Origin: Gammaproteobacteria bacterium
GTDB lineage: Bacteria; Pseudomonadota; Gammaproteobacteria; UBA6429; Thiohalophilaceae
Length of the DNA stretch: 63,138 bases
Assembly (NCBI GenBank): GCA_024275115.1
Contig: JAJRZT010000064.1
Span: 1-63,138 of the forward strand
Direction: 5' to 3'
Shown here: positions 37,839 through 47,047 of the stretch, one piece after another
Layout: every line of letters begins with the position of its first letter
How positions within the stretch are numbered: the stretch's first letter is position 1
Made by a program: the position numbers and the translations under genes
The notes under the pieces: model-generated
Told to the model about the DNA's origin: nothing
Seen by the model: the letters and a program-made list of their open reading frames with translations, nothing else
Databases searched by the model: none

Positions 37839-39283
37839 GTAAAATTCTTTATATTAGCAGCGAAGCCTTTCCACTGATTAAAACCGGTGGACTGGCTGAT
37901 GTTGCCGGTAGTTTACCAGCCGCCTTATTAAAGCAGTCACAGGATGTTAAATTATTATTACCGGCTTATCCTGAAGTCCTTAAGAAAATTAAAAAGAAAA
38001 AAATCCTGGCAAAAACCCGCTACTACAATCAAGACGTTAACATTATTGAAAGCTGCTTACCCGGCAGCCATGTTATTGTCTTGCTGGTGGATTGTCCTGT
38101 CGCCTTTAATCGTCCGGGTGGCCCTTACACCGATCATCATGGTCGTGAATGGGATGATAATGCGCTGCGTTTTGCGGTTCTGTGTTATGCCGCTGTTGAT
38201 ATCGCCTTAAACAAACTGGCACTAAGCTGGTACCCCGATGTGGTGCATTGTAATGACTGGCAGTCAGGCCTTGTGCCCGCCTTGTTAAGCCTTAGCTCCA
38301 AAAGACCCGCCACCATTTTCACGATTCACAATCTTGCTTATCAGGGTGTTTTTAATAAACAGACTTTTACAGATTTAAAGTTACCTAAAAAACTCTGGCA
38401 TCCCGATGGTCTGGAATTTTATGAGCAGTTATCCTTTATAAAAGGCGGGTTGGCTTATGCTGATAAAATAACAGCCGTAAGCCCTAATTATGCTAAAGAA
38501 ATTTTACAACCAGAATACGGTTATGGCCTAAGCGGCCTGTTAAAGCATCGAAGAAAAGATCTTAGCGGGATACTTAATGGCATCAATAAAAAACACTGGA
38601 ATCCGGGAACCGATCATTACCTGAAGCAAAAATATAATCGGCATTCATTAAATAAAAAATCACTGAATAAAACAGCTTTACAACAGGAACTATCATTACA
38701 GGTTAATGCCAGCATTCCATTAATCGGCATGGTCAGCCGTTTAGTTGAGCAAAAAGGTCTGGAATTTATTCTGGATTCTTTGGGGAAAATATTATCGCTA
38801 CCGGTTCAATTCGTTATTCTCGGCACAGGTGAATCGCATTATGAACTACAGCTGTCCAACTGGGCCAGCCAACATCCCGATAAACTGCACGTTACCATTG
38901 GTTATGACGAAGCACTGGCACACCGAATTGAAGCCGCCAGCGATATGTATTTAATGCCATCAATCTTTGAACCTTGCGGACTTAACCAGTTATATAGCTT
39001 GCGTTATGGCACCTTGCCCATCGTCACAGCAGTCGGTGGACTGGCCGACACCGTTAATGATGCCAATCAGAAAAACATTGCTTATGGAACAGCCAATGGT
39101 TTTGTCTTGAAGAATAAAAATTCCAGCGCACTGTTAGCGGCCATTAAGCGGGCACTCGTGATGTATAAAAAACCAGAACAATGGCGTCAACTGCAGCACA
39201 ACGCCATGCGTGGCGATTTTTCATGGCAAACCAGTGCGGAGCATTATATTCGCTTGTATCAACAAGCAATAAAGACAGTGTAA
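37835..39283 (+). CDS. glgA: Glycogen synthase (ADP-glucose type)
   Basis: 482 residues from ATG 37835 (an in-frame upstream start lies inside glgB and is rejected). GT5 features: [20 protein letters not shown] with the ADP-glucose lysine at 16, [50 protein letters not shown], and the catalytic [19 protein letters not shown]. It extends alpha-1,4 chains from ADP-glucose. ATGA overlap with glgB indicates coupled translation. Confidence 0.97.
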   Translation: MSKILYISSEAFPLIKTGGLADVAGSLPAALLKQSQDVKLLLPAYPEVLKKIKKKKILAKTRYYNQDVNIIESCLPGSHVIVLLVDCPVAFNRPGGPYTDHHGREWDDNALRFAVLCYAAVDIALNKLALSWYPDVVHCNDWQSGLVPALLSLSSKRPATIFTIHNLAYQGVFNKQTFTDLKLPKKLWHPDGLEFYEQLSFIKGGLAYADKITAVSPNYAKEILQPEYGYGLSGLLKHRRKDLSGILNGINKKHWNPGTDHYLKQKYNRHSLNKKSLNKTALQQELSLQVNASIPLIGMVSRLVEQKGLEFILDSLGKILSLPVQFVILGTGESHYELQLSNWASQHPDKLHVTIGYDEALAHRIEAASDMYLMPSIFEPCGLNQLYSLRYGTLPIVTAVGGLADTVNDANQKNIAYGTANGFVLKNKNSSALLAAIKRALVMYKKPEQWRQLQHNAMRGDFSWQTSAEHYIRLYQQAIKTV

Positions 39284-39287
39284 TATG

Positions 39288-39491
39288 CTAGCTGTGTAAC
39301 TTTTTCGCAGCGGCAAAACAATCGTCACGCCATGAACAATTCATCTGATCACATTCGCCTTCCGTTGCCGATGCAAAACAATTAAAATTTCCTTCAGAAA
39401 GCTGGATCTCCTGAATTAATTTAAGCTTGCTCAGGTGTGATGTTTTAATGCCAAAGTCTTTTGCCCTACCGCGTATTTCCTGCATATTCAT
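39288..39491 (-). CDS. Small SAP-domain-like protein with conserved cysteines
   Basis: 67 residues from ATG 39491, which is preceded by a strong AAGGAGG 6 bp upstream; an upstream in-frame start lacks one. Residues 1-33 (MNMQEIRGRAKDFGIKTSHL, then SKLKLIQEIQ) look like a SAP or Rho-N helix-extension-helix motif for nucleic acid binding. Residues 34-67 (GNFNCFASATEGECDQMNCS, then WRDDCFAAAK) carry four conserved cysteines that could bind a metal. I have seen similar proteins in Beta- and Gammaproteobacteria, without a known function. It converges with glgA (4-bp gap). Confidence 0.8.
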   Translation of the reverse strand: MNMQEIRGRAKDFGIKTSHLSKLKLIQEIQLSEGNFNCFASATEGECDQMNCSWRDDCFAAAKKLHS

Positions 39492-39595
39492 AATAAACCT
39501 CCTTTTGCACACAAAAATAATTTTTTAATAGAAAAACACTGACACTACGATAATGTAAATATAGTGCACAAATTCAGTTAATCCAGAAATTCATT

Positions 39596-40264
39596 TCAAA
39601 TACTCGAAGCAACCACTCCTTCATCAACGAACCAGTAAATATCACCCAGACAATTTATCGGTAGCGGCTCACCGGCCTTAATGCGGGCAATTATCGACGC
39701 CTTTTCCTTTCCGCCTGCCAATACCACACGGTTTAATGTTCGTTTTAAGGTTTCCATGCTCAGTGATACCCGTTCACCTGGTGGCTTAGGTGCATGGTAA
39801 ATAGGAATAACCGAACGTGTATCGCCCAAAGCATCATTACCGGGAAATAAACTTGCCGTATGCCCATCTTCACCAATCCCCAGAAAGGCAAGGTCAAAAC
39901 AATCAAACCCGGCAATCACATCACGATACGCCGCAGCGGCCTCTTCGACTCCCTTTTCAGTTGGCATTCGGTAAATATGCGTGTCTGTTATTTTTGACCA
40001 TAAATATTTATCCAGCATCACATCGTTACGTTCAGCGTGTCCTGCCGGAAAACACCGTTCATCACCCAGATACCAATGTACTTTTTCCCAGGGCAATTTT
40101 TTTTCCGCAAGATAAGTTAAACAGTATATTGGTGTGTTACCACCGGGTAATACGACGCGGCAAATATTTTTTTGCTGGATACTCGCTTCAATTTTATCCG
40201 CAATAAACTCAGCTGCTGCTTTTGCAGCCTGCTCTAACTCTTTATATACAAACCATTTATGCAC
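39596..40264 (-). CDS. pgl: 6-phosphogluconolactonase
   Basis: 222 residues of the DevB/NagB-fold type: VVLPGGNTPIYCLTYL, WYLGDERCFPAGHAERND, and LAFLGIGEDGHTASLFPGN. It hydrolyses 6-phosphogluconolactone, the second step of the oxidative pentose phosphate pathway. It starts 5 bp after zwf, so it is the last gene of the gnd-zwf-pgl operon. Confidence 0.96.
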   Translation of the reverse strand: MHKWFVYKELEQAAKAAAEFIADKIEASIQQKNICRVVLPGGNTPIYCLTYLAEKKLPWEKVHWYLGDERCFPAGHAERNDVMLDKYLWSKITDTHIYRMPTEKGVEEAAAAYRDVIAGFDCFDLAFLGIGEDGHTASLFPGNDALGDTRSVIPIYHAPKPPGERVSLSMETLKRTLNRVVLAGGKEKASIIARIKAGEPLPINCLGDIYWFVDEGVVASSI

Positions 40265-40269
40265 TTTAG

Positions 40270-41766
40270 TTAACCTGGCTTATGCCAACCACCGACACAG
40301 TCAGCAAACAACGCATCCATTCCAGGAATATCCCATGTCCCTGAACGATAACGCTCAACAGATAAACGATCTTTCCAGCCATTTAATATAGGCTCAATAA
40401 TGGACCAGGACTCTTCAACTTCATCGGCACGTGAAAATAAAGTTGCATCGCCCATTAACACATCATGTATTAATACTTCATAGGCATCAGAAACATCCAT
40501 ACCATCTTCAGAATAAGGCGCACGCATCACCATTCGCTGTGTATCGGTGGTTAACCCCGGCATTTTTGCATTCATCCGTAAAAAAATACCTTCATCCGGG
40601 TGTAAACGAAAAACCAGTGAATTAGCAATGGGGGGTGTGGCATGCGTGTCAAACAGGTTAAACGGCAGCTTACGAAACCGGATAACAATTTCAGAAACAC
40701 GTTTAGGTAAGCGTTTGCCAGTCCAGAGAATAAAAGGAACACCTTGCCAGCGCCAGTTGTCTATGTAAAACCGTACCCCGGAAAATGTTTCAGTTACAGA
40801 GTCGGGGGACACACCTTCTTCTGCCACATACGCAGTGACCTTTTCGTTATCACTGTCCCCTGAGCTGTATTGTGCTGCAACTGTTTGCAGCTTAACCTGT
40901 TCAGGCTCTAAATGGCGAACGGCACGGAGCACTTTTATTTTTTCGTCACGCACGGCATCGGCAGTAAATTCAACCGGCGGTTCCATCGCCACCAGCGTCA
41001 TCACCTGCATTAAATGGCTTTGGATCATGTCGCGTAATGCGCCCGACTTTTCATAGTAATTGGCACGGTATTCTATGCCAATCTCTTCAGCCGCCGAGAT
41101 TTGAATATGATCAATAAAATTTCGATTCCATAAGGGTTCCAGAATACTATTAGCAAAGCGGTAAACTAACAGGTTCTGCACACTTTCTTTACCCAGATAG
41201 TGGTCAATACGGTATATCTGGGATTCATTTAATAATGCTTGCAAGTCATGGTTTAACTGACGGGCGCTATCTAAATCCATACCAAAGGGTTTTTCAATAA
41301 CCACCCGCCGGAAACCATTGCTTTCATTGTCCAACCCATGTTTATGCAAACCTGCTGCAACGGTGGTATACCAATCAGGTGGCACAGCACAGTAAAACAT
41401 GGCGTTGATATGCCCATCCAATAATTCAAGTGAGGTCGCTAAGTCAGTGTAGGTTTGTTCATCCTGTAAATCACCGTCAATCATTTTTAAACGGAAAGAA
41501 AATTCTGCCCATTGCTGATCATTCATTTCAGTATCAGCAGAATAATCGGCCAAACCCTGACGCAAACTGTTTAGCCAGACTTCGTTAGTCCGACCTTTTA
41601 ACACACCAATAATTTTACTCTCAGGGTGTAACAAACCACAGCGCAACATTTTAACCAGGGCTGGTATCAGTTTACGTTTGGTTAAGTCGCCACCGGCACC
41701 AAAAATAACAATATTGGTTGGCTCAGTTGGCTCGCCTAAACATTGAGTTGTTAACGCTTCTTCCAT
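40270..41766 (-). CDS. zwf: Glucose-6-phosphate 1-dehydrogenase
   Basis: 498 residues: NIVIFGAGGDLTKRKLIPAL (NADP binding), RVVIEKPFGMDLDSA, IYRIDHYLGKESVQNLLVYR (active-site lysine), and ISAAEEIGIEYRANYYEKSG. It catalyses the first oxidative pentose phosphate step and supplies NAD(P)H. It is 17 bp after gnd. Confidence 0.97.
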   Translation of the reverse strand: MEEALTTQCLGEPTEPTNIVIFGAGGDLTKRKLIPALVKMLRCGLLHPESKIIGVLKGRTNEVWLNSLRQGLADYSADTEMNDQQWAEFSFRLKMIDGDLQDEQTYTDLATSLELLDGHINAMFYCAVPPDWYTTVAAGLHKHGLDNESNGFRRVVIEKPFGMDLDSARQLNHDLQALLNESQIYRIDHYLGKESVQNLLVYRFANSILEPLWNRNFIDHIQISAAEEIGIEYRANYYEKSGALRDMIQSHLMQVMTLVAMEPPVEFTADAVRDEKIKVLRAVRHLEPEQVKLQTVAAQYSSGDSDNEKVTAYVAEEGVSPDSVTETFSGVRFYIDNWRWQGVPFILWTGKRLPKRVSEIVIRFRKLPFNLFDTHATPPIANSLVFRLHPDEGIFLRMNAKMPGLTTDTQRMVMRAPYSEDGMDVSDAYEVLIHDVLMGDATLFSRADEVEESWSIIEPILNGWKDRLSVERYRSGTWDIPGMDALFADCVGGWHKPG

Positions 41767-41783
41767 CGTTGCCTCTTTAGAGA

Positions 41784-42698
41784 TTACTCAACCGGGCGAA
41801 TGCTATGCCCACCAAAACCGGCTCGCATTGCATTTAGTACCTTGCCAGCAAAAGAATTATCCTGACGGCTGCGAAAGCGCATTTGTAAGGCTAGCGTTAA
41901 TACGGGGGTGGGTACGGCCAGGTTAATTGAGTCTTGTACCACCCAACGTCCTTCACCGGAATCGTCAACGTAATCACTGAGTGACGATAAATTTTTATCA
42001 CTGGAAAAAGCATCGGCCATTAAATCGAGCAACCAGGATCGCACCACACTGCCATGCTGCCAAATTTCAGAAATCTGCTGTAAATCCAGATTCATCTCAT
42101 CCTTGGCTTCAAGAAGCTCAAAACCTTCAGCGAACGCCTGCATCATTCCATATTCAATCCCATTATGAACCATTTTCACATAGTGCCCTGCACCGGCCGG
42201 CCCCACATGCCCCCAACCTTTGTCTTTCGCAGGTGCCAATGATTCCAGTATTGGACGAATGATGGCGACGGCCTCATCGCTGCCACCCACCATAATGCTA
42301 TAACCATTTTCCAAACCCCAAACACCACCGGATGTACCGGAGTCCACAAAATGAATACCTGATTGTTGAAGCTCGGCTGCACGCCGCTGGCTTAAATTAA
42401 AATTTGAGTTGCCCCCATCAATCAGAACATCGCCTTTAGACATCCCCGCGCTTAATAAATCTGCAATACTTTGATCCACAACCTGATGGGGCACCATTAA
42501 CCAGATAATACGCGGTGGCGCGAGTGCTTTAATCAGTTCCTCAAGATGACTAACGGGAATAACATTATCAAGCTCTTTTGATAATTTTATTGCCGTATCT
42601 GGCGACCGATTGAACACAATAAGCTCATGTCCATCGCCCACTAATCGGCGCACCATATTTGCACCCATCTTTCCCAAACCGATCATTGCGAGTTTCAT
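41784..42698 (-). CDS. gnd: 6-phosphogluconate dehydrogenase, short NAD-type (decarboxylating)
   Basis: 304 residues: MIGLGKMGANMVRRLVGDG (Rossmann motif), LIDGGNSNFNLSQRRA, SGTSGGVWGLENGYSIMVGG, KMVHNGIEYGMMQAFAEGF, and EGRWVVQDSINLAVPTPV. At about 300 residues it is the short YqeC/GntZ type rather than the 470-residue NADP enzyme. Such forms usually prefer NAD, which I infer here from length and family. It is the first gene of the operon and follows AGGTGA. The intergenic region upstream (42699-43130) has no gene; a TATAAT at 43074-43079 is a possible -10 for the gene at 43131. Confidence 0.93.
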   Translation of the reverse strand: MKLAMIGLGKMGANMVRRLVGDGHELIVFNRSPDTAIKLSKELDNVIPVSHLEELIKALAPPRIIWLMVPHQVVDQSIADLLSAGMSKGDVLIDGGNSNFNLSQRRAAELQQSGIHFVDSGTSGGVWGLENGYSIMVGGSDEAVAIIRPILESLAPAKDKGWGHVGPAGAGHYVKMVHNGIEYGMMQAFAEGFELLEAKDEMNLDLQQISEIWQHGSVVRSWLLDLMADAFSSDKNLSSLSDYVDDSGEGRWVVQDSINLAVPTPVLTLALQMRFRSRQDNSFAGKVLNAMRAGFGGHSIRPVE

Positions 42699-43130
42699 AT
42701 TTCACCTGTTCCTTGATATTATTTTAGCGCCGGTGGTTAAATTAGCATTAGAACTAATTTGACAATATCTATAGCTACCCGGTTCACCACTAACTGAATA
42801 TAGTACTTACAGACTTAACTCGCCATTTTTCACCGAATATAAGTCCAAACTTAAGCAACTTTATGTACCTGCACACAAAATACCACTAAGTCGTTACGAC
42901 TGGGGTTAACACTAGAGTCAATATTCCGGCACAATTATTACCCGGTATTTATAAATAAGCACTGCAATCTCATTACCGGCTCTATAGTAATAAAATTATA
43001 TTGAAACCCGTCACAAACTATTCGCTCAAAATTTATAATGCCAACCACTTCATAGTTTTATTAGTCCTAACGCTATAATCTCGCAGCTCAAAATATATGG
43101 ACGAACATCTAACCTAAAGGAATAAAATTA

Positions 43131-43682
43131 ATGACACACACATTACAACTTCTTCGTATTAAACTTGTTACTGCTGTACTTATTGCTCTGTTTAGCTTTT
43201 CTTACTCACAAGCAAGCGAACTCCCCCCTGAATTGCAGGTAAAGCTCGATATTTACAAAACTAAACTTGCTGAATGGGCAAAAGATCCGGTTATTATTAA
43301 AGCCGTTATGCAGGCAAATAGCCGTAAATTAAAAATGAATAATAAAACATGGAATAAACTTTCTGCAACCGATGCGAAAGTTAAACCTTTTTTAACCAGC
43401 TCTGCCGGTAAAAAACTATTTGCATGGGAGCAGGATAAAACGCTCGGTAAACTATTTTTACGTGATAAAACAGGTAACCTCGTTGCTGGCAGTAAAAAAC
43501 CGGCTATCTTTAATATCGCAAAACGCCCGGCCTTTGCTAAAGCCATTCGCGGAAAAGTATGGAACTCAAAAAAACCTAAAGCCGACCCAACAACACAATT
43601 AAGCAGTATTCAACTTTCAATACCGGTTGTTAGTAATGGTAAAGAAATTGGTGTTTTGCATACCAGCATTATTGCAAACTAA
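43131..43682 (+). CDS. Secreted PDC/Cache-like sensor domain protein
   Basis: 183 residues with a Sec signal peptide (1-29) and a mature domain resembling a PDC/dCache or heme-free PAS-like sensor (segments AEWAKDPVIIKAVMQAN, WEQDKTLGKLFLRDKTGNLV, RPAFAKAIRGKVW, and IPVVSNGKEIGVLHTSII). No transmembrane output module is fused, so it may be a free periplasmic sensor or ligand-binding protein. AAGGAAT precedes the start by 8 bp. A bidirectional terminator follows. Function unknown. Confidence 0.75.
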   Translation: MTHTLQLLRIKLVTAVLIALFSFSYSQASELPPELQVKLDIYKTKLAEWAKDPVIIKAVMQANSRKLKMNNKTWNKLSATDAKVKPFLTSSAGKKLFAWEQDKTLGKLFLRDKTGNLVAGSKKPAIFNIAKRPAFAKAIRGKVWNSKKPKADPTTQLSSIQLSIPVVSNGKEIGVLHTSIIAN

Positions 43683-43752
43683 TCGCTGCTGACTTTCTAA
43701 AAATAAAATGAGTATCGTTTACATATTTTGAGCTTAATTTAATGAGAACAAT

Positions 43753-43780
43753 AAAAAAGGGGCAAATTGCCCCTTTTTTA
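43753..43780. terminator. Bidirectional terminator between the PDC-like gene and pilU
   Basis: AAAAAAGGGGCAA, ATT, GCCCCTTTTTT: a perfect hairpin flanked by an A run on one side and a T run on the other, serving both converging genes. Confidence 0.85.
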
Positions 43781-43804
43781 TTTTCACATATTACTCTCAT
43801 AACA

Positions 43805-44929
43805 TTAATTGGTTTCCTCTATTGTTACCCCATCCAGTGCGGCAGAAATAGCGTTCACATCACCCTGCGAGTCACCCAGTTTAATCATTAACCTCAACTC
43901 ATTCGCTGAGTCGGCATGGTTAATGGCATCTTCATAGGTAATTTCACCTTCTTTATATAAATCATATAAAGCCTGATCGAACGTGAGCATGCCATTTTGT
44001 CTGGAGCGTGACATCAGGCTTTTCATTTCATGAATTTCACCTTTGCGAATAATATCGGCCATTAACGGTGTATTAATTAAAATCTCGGCACACAAAACCC
44101 GACCTGAACCGTCCGGTTTTGGAATAAGTTGCTGCGCCACAACGGCTTTCATATTTAACGACAAGTCTAACAATAACTGGTTACGTCGGTCTTCAGGGAA
44201 AAAGTTAATGATTCTGTCCATGGCCTGATTTGCGTTATTCGCGTGCAAGGTGGCTAAACAAAGGTGACCTGTTTCTGCAAAGGCTATCGCATGGTCCATT
44301 GTTTCTCTTGTTCTTATTTCACCAATAAGAATAACATCGGGCGCTTGCCGCAAGGTATTTTTTAATGCGGTTTGAAAACTTTCAGTATCCAGCCCCACTT
44401 CACGTTGGGTAATAATACAACCTTCATGGTGGTGGATGTATTCGATGGGATCTTCGATACTAATAATATGACCCGTACTGTTTTTGTTTCTAAAACCAAT
44501 CATCGACGCTAAGGATGTTGATTTACCTGAGCCAGTGGCCCCCACAAATAACACCAGCCCCCGCTTGGTCATGGCCAAATCACGAAGTATTTCAGGCAAG
44601 CCTAATTCTTCAATCGTCGGGATGGTTGTTTCAATCTTACGCAACACCATACCGGCATGGTTACGTTGCACAAAAGCACTGACACGAAACCGTCCAATGC
44701 CCGATGCTGATATCGCAAAATTACATTCACTGGTACGCTCAAATTCTTCGCGCTGTGCGGGCGTCATAACACTTAAAACAATTTCACGCGATTGCGACGG
44801 CGTTAACGTTCCTTGTGTAACCGGCGCTAACTTACCATTGACTTTCAGGCTCGGCGCAACCCCGGCTGTAATAAACAAATCCGACGCGTTCTTGTGTACC
44901 ATTAATTTTAGTAACGATTCAAAATCCAT
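43805..44929 (-). CDS. pilU: Type IV pilus retraction accessory ATPase PilU
   Basis: 374 residues from ATG 44929 (AAGG 7 bp upstream; the in-frame GTG at 44932 is less likely). PilT/PilU ATPase: Walker A GATGSGKSTSLASM near 130, Asp box and IEDPIEYIHHHEG, LRQAPDVILIGEIRTRETMDH, and the His box. The length and the C-terminal extension after residue 345 distinguish PilU from PilT. It powers pilus retraction together with PilT. It is in tandem with pilT, but a 109-bp palindrome lies between them. Confidence 0.92.
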   Translation of the reverse strand: MDFESLLKLMVHKNASDLFITAGVAPSLKVNGKLAPVTQGTLTPSQSREIVLSVMTPAQREEFERTSECNFAISASGIGRFRVSAFVQRNHAGMVLRKIETTIPTIEELGLPEILRDLAMTKRGLVLFVGATGSGKSTSLASMIGFRNKNSTGHIISIEDPIEYIHHHEGCIITQREVGLDTESFQTALKNTLRQAPDVILIGEIRTRETMDHAIAFAETGHLCLATLHANNANQAMDRIINFFPEDRRNQLLLDLSLNMKAVVAQQLIPKPDGSGRVLCAEILINTPLMADIIRKGEIHEMKSLMSRSRQNGMLTFDQALYDLYKEGEITYEDAINHADSANELRLMIKLGDSQGDVNAISAALDGVTIEETN

Positions 44930-44974
44930 CACATAACCTTAAAATTTCTGTAAGTTAACCCACTACTATCACGG

Positions 44975-45083
44975 ATAACGAGAAGCTTGAGTGCAAGGCA
45001 TAAACTTTGGAGAACGCGGAGCTTACAATCGTAAGTGAGCATTTCGAGAAAGTTTATAACGCCGCAATCGAGCTTCTCGTTAT
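44975..45083. repeat. MITE-like imperfect palindrome between pilT and pilU
   Basis: A 109-bp element with 13-bp terminal inverted repeats ATAACGAGAAGCT (44975-44987) and AGCTTCTCGTTAT (45071-45083). Inner arms also pair (GCATAAACTTTGGAGAACGC with GCG-TTATAAACTTTCTCGAA, imperfectly). Its size, terminal repeats and position in an otherwise continuous pilTU operon suggest a non-autonomous mobile element. No target duplication is obvious. Confidence 0.75.
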
Positions 45084-45089
45084 TCGTCC

Positions 45090-46127
45090 CTATTCGAAGT
45101 CGGCTTTGTTCATGGCCCGCATTCGTGCCTCTTGCTTACTGACAATACCCCGCGCAACCAGGTCCTGCAAGGTCTGATCCAATGTAACCATACCCACCTG
45201 GTTACCGGTTTGAATAGCCGAATACATTTGCGCGACTTTATCTTCACGGATCAGATTTCGTATTGCCGGTGTACCAATCATAATTTCATGTGCCGCCACC
45301 CGGCCACCACCAATCTTCTTCATCAGTGTTTGCGATATTACCGCGCGCAAAGATTCCGATAACATCGAACGCACCATATCTTTTTCTGCGGCGGGAAATA
45401 CATCAATGATACGGTCAATGGTTTTGGCGGCTGAACTGGTGTGCAAGGTACCGAATACTAAATGGCCCGTTTCAGCTGCCGTCAGCGCCAGACGAATGGT
45501 TTCTAAATCCCGCAATTCACCTACCAGAATAATATCCGGATCTTCCCGTAAAGCAGAACGTAATGCTTCGTTAAAACCATGCGTATGCAAATGTACTTCA
45601 CGCTGGTTCACTAAACATTTTTTACTTTCGTGAACAAATTCGATGGGGTCTTCAATCGTTAATATATGCCCATGTTCCTTTTCATTTTTATAATCCACCA
45701 TCGCGGCTAAAGTGGTCGACTTACCTGAACCGGTTGGCCCGGTCACCAGCACTACACCACGCGGGGCATCGGATATATCTCTAAAAATGCCAGGGCAACC
45801 CAATTCTTCCATCGAAAGTACTTTAGATGGAATGGTTCTAAAAACGGCTGCAGCCCCTTTGTTAATGTTAAAGGCATTGACCCGAAACCGCGCAAGATCC
45901 GGGATTTCAAATGAAAAATCGGTTTCTAAAAATTCTTCATAATCTTTGCGCTGTTTATCATTCATAATGTCATAAACCAGCGAATGCACTACTTTATGCT
46001 CAAGCGGTGGCACATTAATACGTTTAATGTCACCATCGACACGAATCATCGGCGGCAAACCTGCGGATAAGTGTAAATCGGATGCACCGTTTTTAACGCC
46101 AAAAGCGAGTAATTCTGTAATATCCAT
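45090..46127 (-). CDS. pilT: Type IV pilus retraction ATPase PilT
   Basis: 345 residues: an N-terminal PAS-like domain (DLHLSAGLPPMIRVDGDIKR), Walker A GPTGSGKSTTLAAM near 130, Walker B region LREDPDIILVGELRDLETI, and the AIRxxxRE signature (AIRNLIRE) required for retraction near residue 280. It depolymerises the pilus for twitching motility. The assembly genes pilBCD are not in this window. It is divergent from yggS. Confidence 0.96.
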   Translation of the reverse strand: MDITELLAFGVKNGASDLHLSAGLPPMIRVDGDIKRINVPPLEHKVVHSLVYDIMNDKQRKDYEEFLETDFSFEIPDLARFRVNAFNINKGAAAVFRTIPSKVLSMEELGCPGIFRDISDAPRGVVLVTGPTGSGKSTTLAAMVDYKNEKEHGHILTIEDPIEFVHESKKCLVNQREVHLHTHGFNEALRSALREDPDIILVGELRDLETIRLALTAAETGHLVFGTLHTSSAAKTIDRIIDVFPAAEKDMVRSMLSESLRAVISQTLMKKIGGGRVAAHEIMIGTPAIRNLIREDKVAQMYSAIQTGNQVGMVTLDQTLQDLVARGIVSKQEARMRAMNKADFE

Positions 46128-46143
46128 AATGTTTTTGTTTTTT

Positions 46144-46207
46144 CCCGTTACCTTTAAGGGGACTGTTTATATATACCCGTTACCTTTAAGGGAACAGTTT
46201 ATATATA
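46144..46207. repeat. Tandem duplication of a 32-bp unit (pilT/yggS promoter region)
   Basis: CCCGTTACCTTTAAGG followed by GGACTGTTTATATATA (46144-46175) is repeated as 46176-46207 with two mismatches (GGAC/GAAC and T/A). The pair lies between the divergent pilT and yggS starts. Its AT-rich end could be a promoter or a duplicated operator. Confidence 0.88.
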
Positions 46208-46315
46208 ATAGTCTAGCTGACAATTCATTATCGGCCAGCAGCACATTTTCTAAACTACATTGTCACCCAATAAAGGGCAAGTTAAGTTCTTATTTATTAA
46301 GGACTGTTTCAAATA

Positions 46316-47005
46316 ATGACTACATTAGCGCAACGCCTTAAAACCGTACAGACTCAGATCACAGATGCAGCAAAATCCTGCCAACGTAATCCTGCTGATG
46401 TTCTATTACTTGCGGTAAGTAAAACTCAAACGGTGGAAGCGGTGAAAGCCGTTGCCGAAGCAGGCCAGACCCGCTTCGGGGAAAATTATTTACAGGATGC
46501 ATTGCCAAAAATTAAAAGCCTGAGCAAAGCCGGTTTTAATCTGGAATGGCATTATATAGGACCAATTCAGTCCAACAAAACCCGCGCCATTGCTGAACAT
46601 TTCCAGTGGGTACACAGCGTTGATCGCTTAAAAATAGCCGAGCGACTCAGTGAGCAGCGGCCGACGCATTTACCGCCCTTAAAAATCTGTATTCAGGTTA
46701 ATATTGGCAACGAAGCTCAAAAAGCCGGGGTCAGTGCAGAAGAATTAACCCCTCTGGCAACCGCCATTAACCTGTTACCCCAACTTGAATTGCATGGATT
46801 AATGGCAATCCCACCCGCGGCATCAAATACACAACAGCAACACGCAGCCTTTGCAGCATTACGCCAATTATTCGAGAAATTACCAGCAACACGCACCCTC
46901 GATACTTTGTCGATGGGTATGAGTAATGACTTAGATGCAGCCATTGCCGAAGGCGCCACCATGGTAAGAGTGGGCACGGCTATTTTTGGGCCTCGAAATA
47001 AATAA
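46316..47005 (+). CDS. yggS: YggS family pyridoxal-phosphate homeostasis protein
   Basis: 229 residues with the PLP lysine in LLAVSKTQTVEAVKAVAE, then ENYLQDALPKI, WHYIGPIQSNKTRAIAEHF, VNIGNEAQKAGV and SMGMSNDLDAAIAEGATMVRVG. It buffers cellular PLP. It stands first in the common yggS-proC-yggT cluster. Confidence 0.96.
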   Translation: MTTLAQRLKTVQTQITDAAKSCQRNPADVLLLAVSKTQTVEAVKAVAEAGQTRFGENYLQDALPKIKSLSKAGFNLEWHYIGPIQSNKTRAIAEHFQWVHSVDRLKIAERLSEQRPTHLPPLKICIQVNIGNEAQKAGVSAEELTPLATAINLLPQLELHGLMAIPPAASNTQQQHAAFAALRQLFEKLPATRTLDTLSMGMSNDLDAAIAEGATMVRVGTAIFGPRNK

Positions 47006-47047
47006 AAAGCTTGGCAAATGAAGGACTTATCCATTAGGGTATACAGT

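Noticed and set aside
46144-46207. CRISPR array start
   Set aside because: Only two units, directly adjacent with no spacer and no cas genes.
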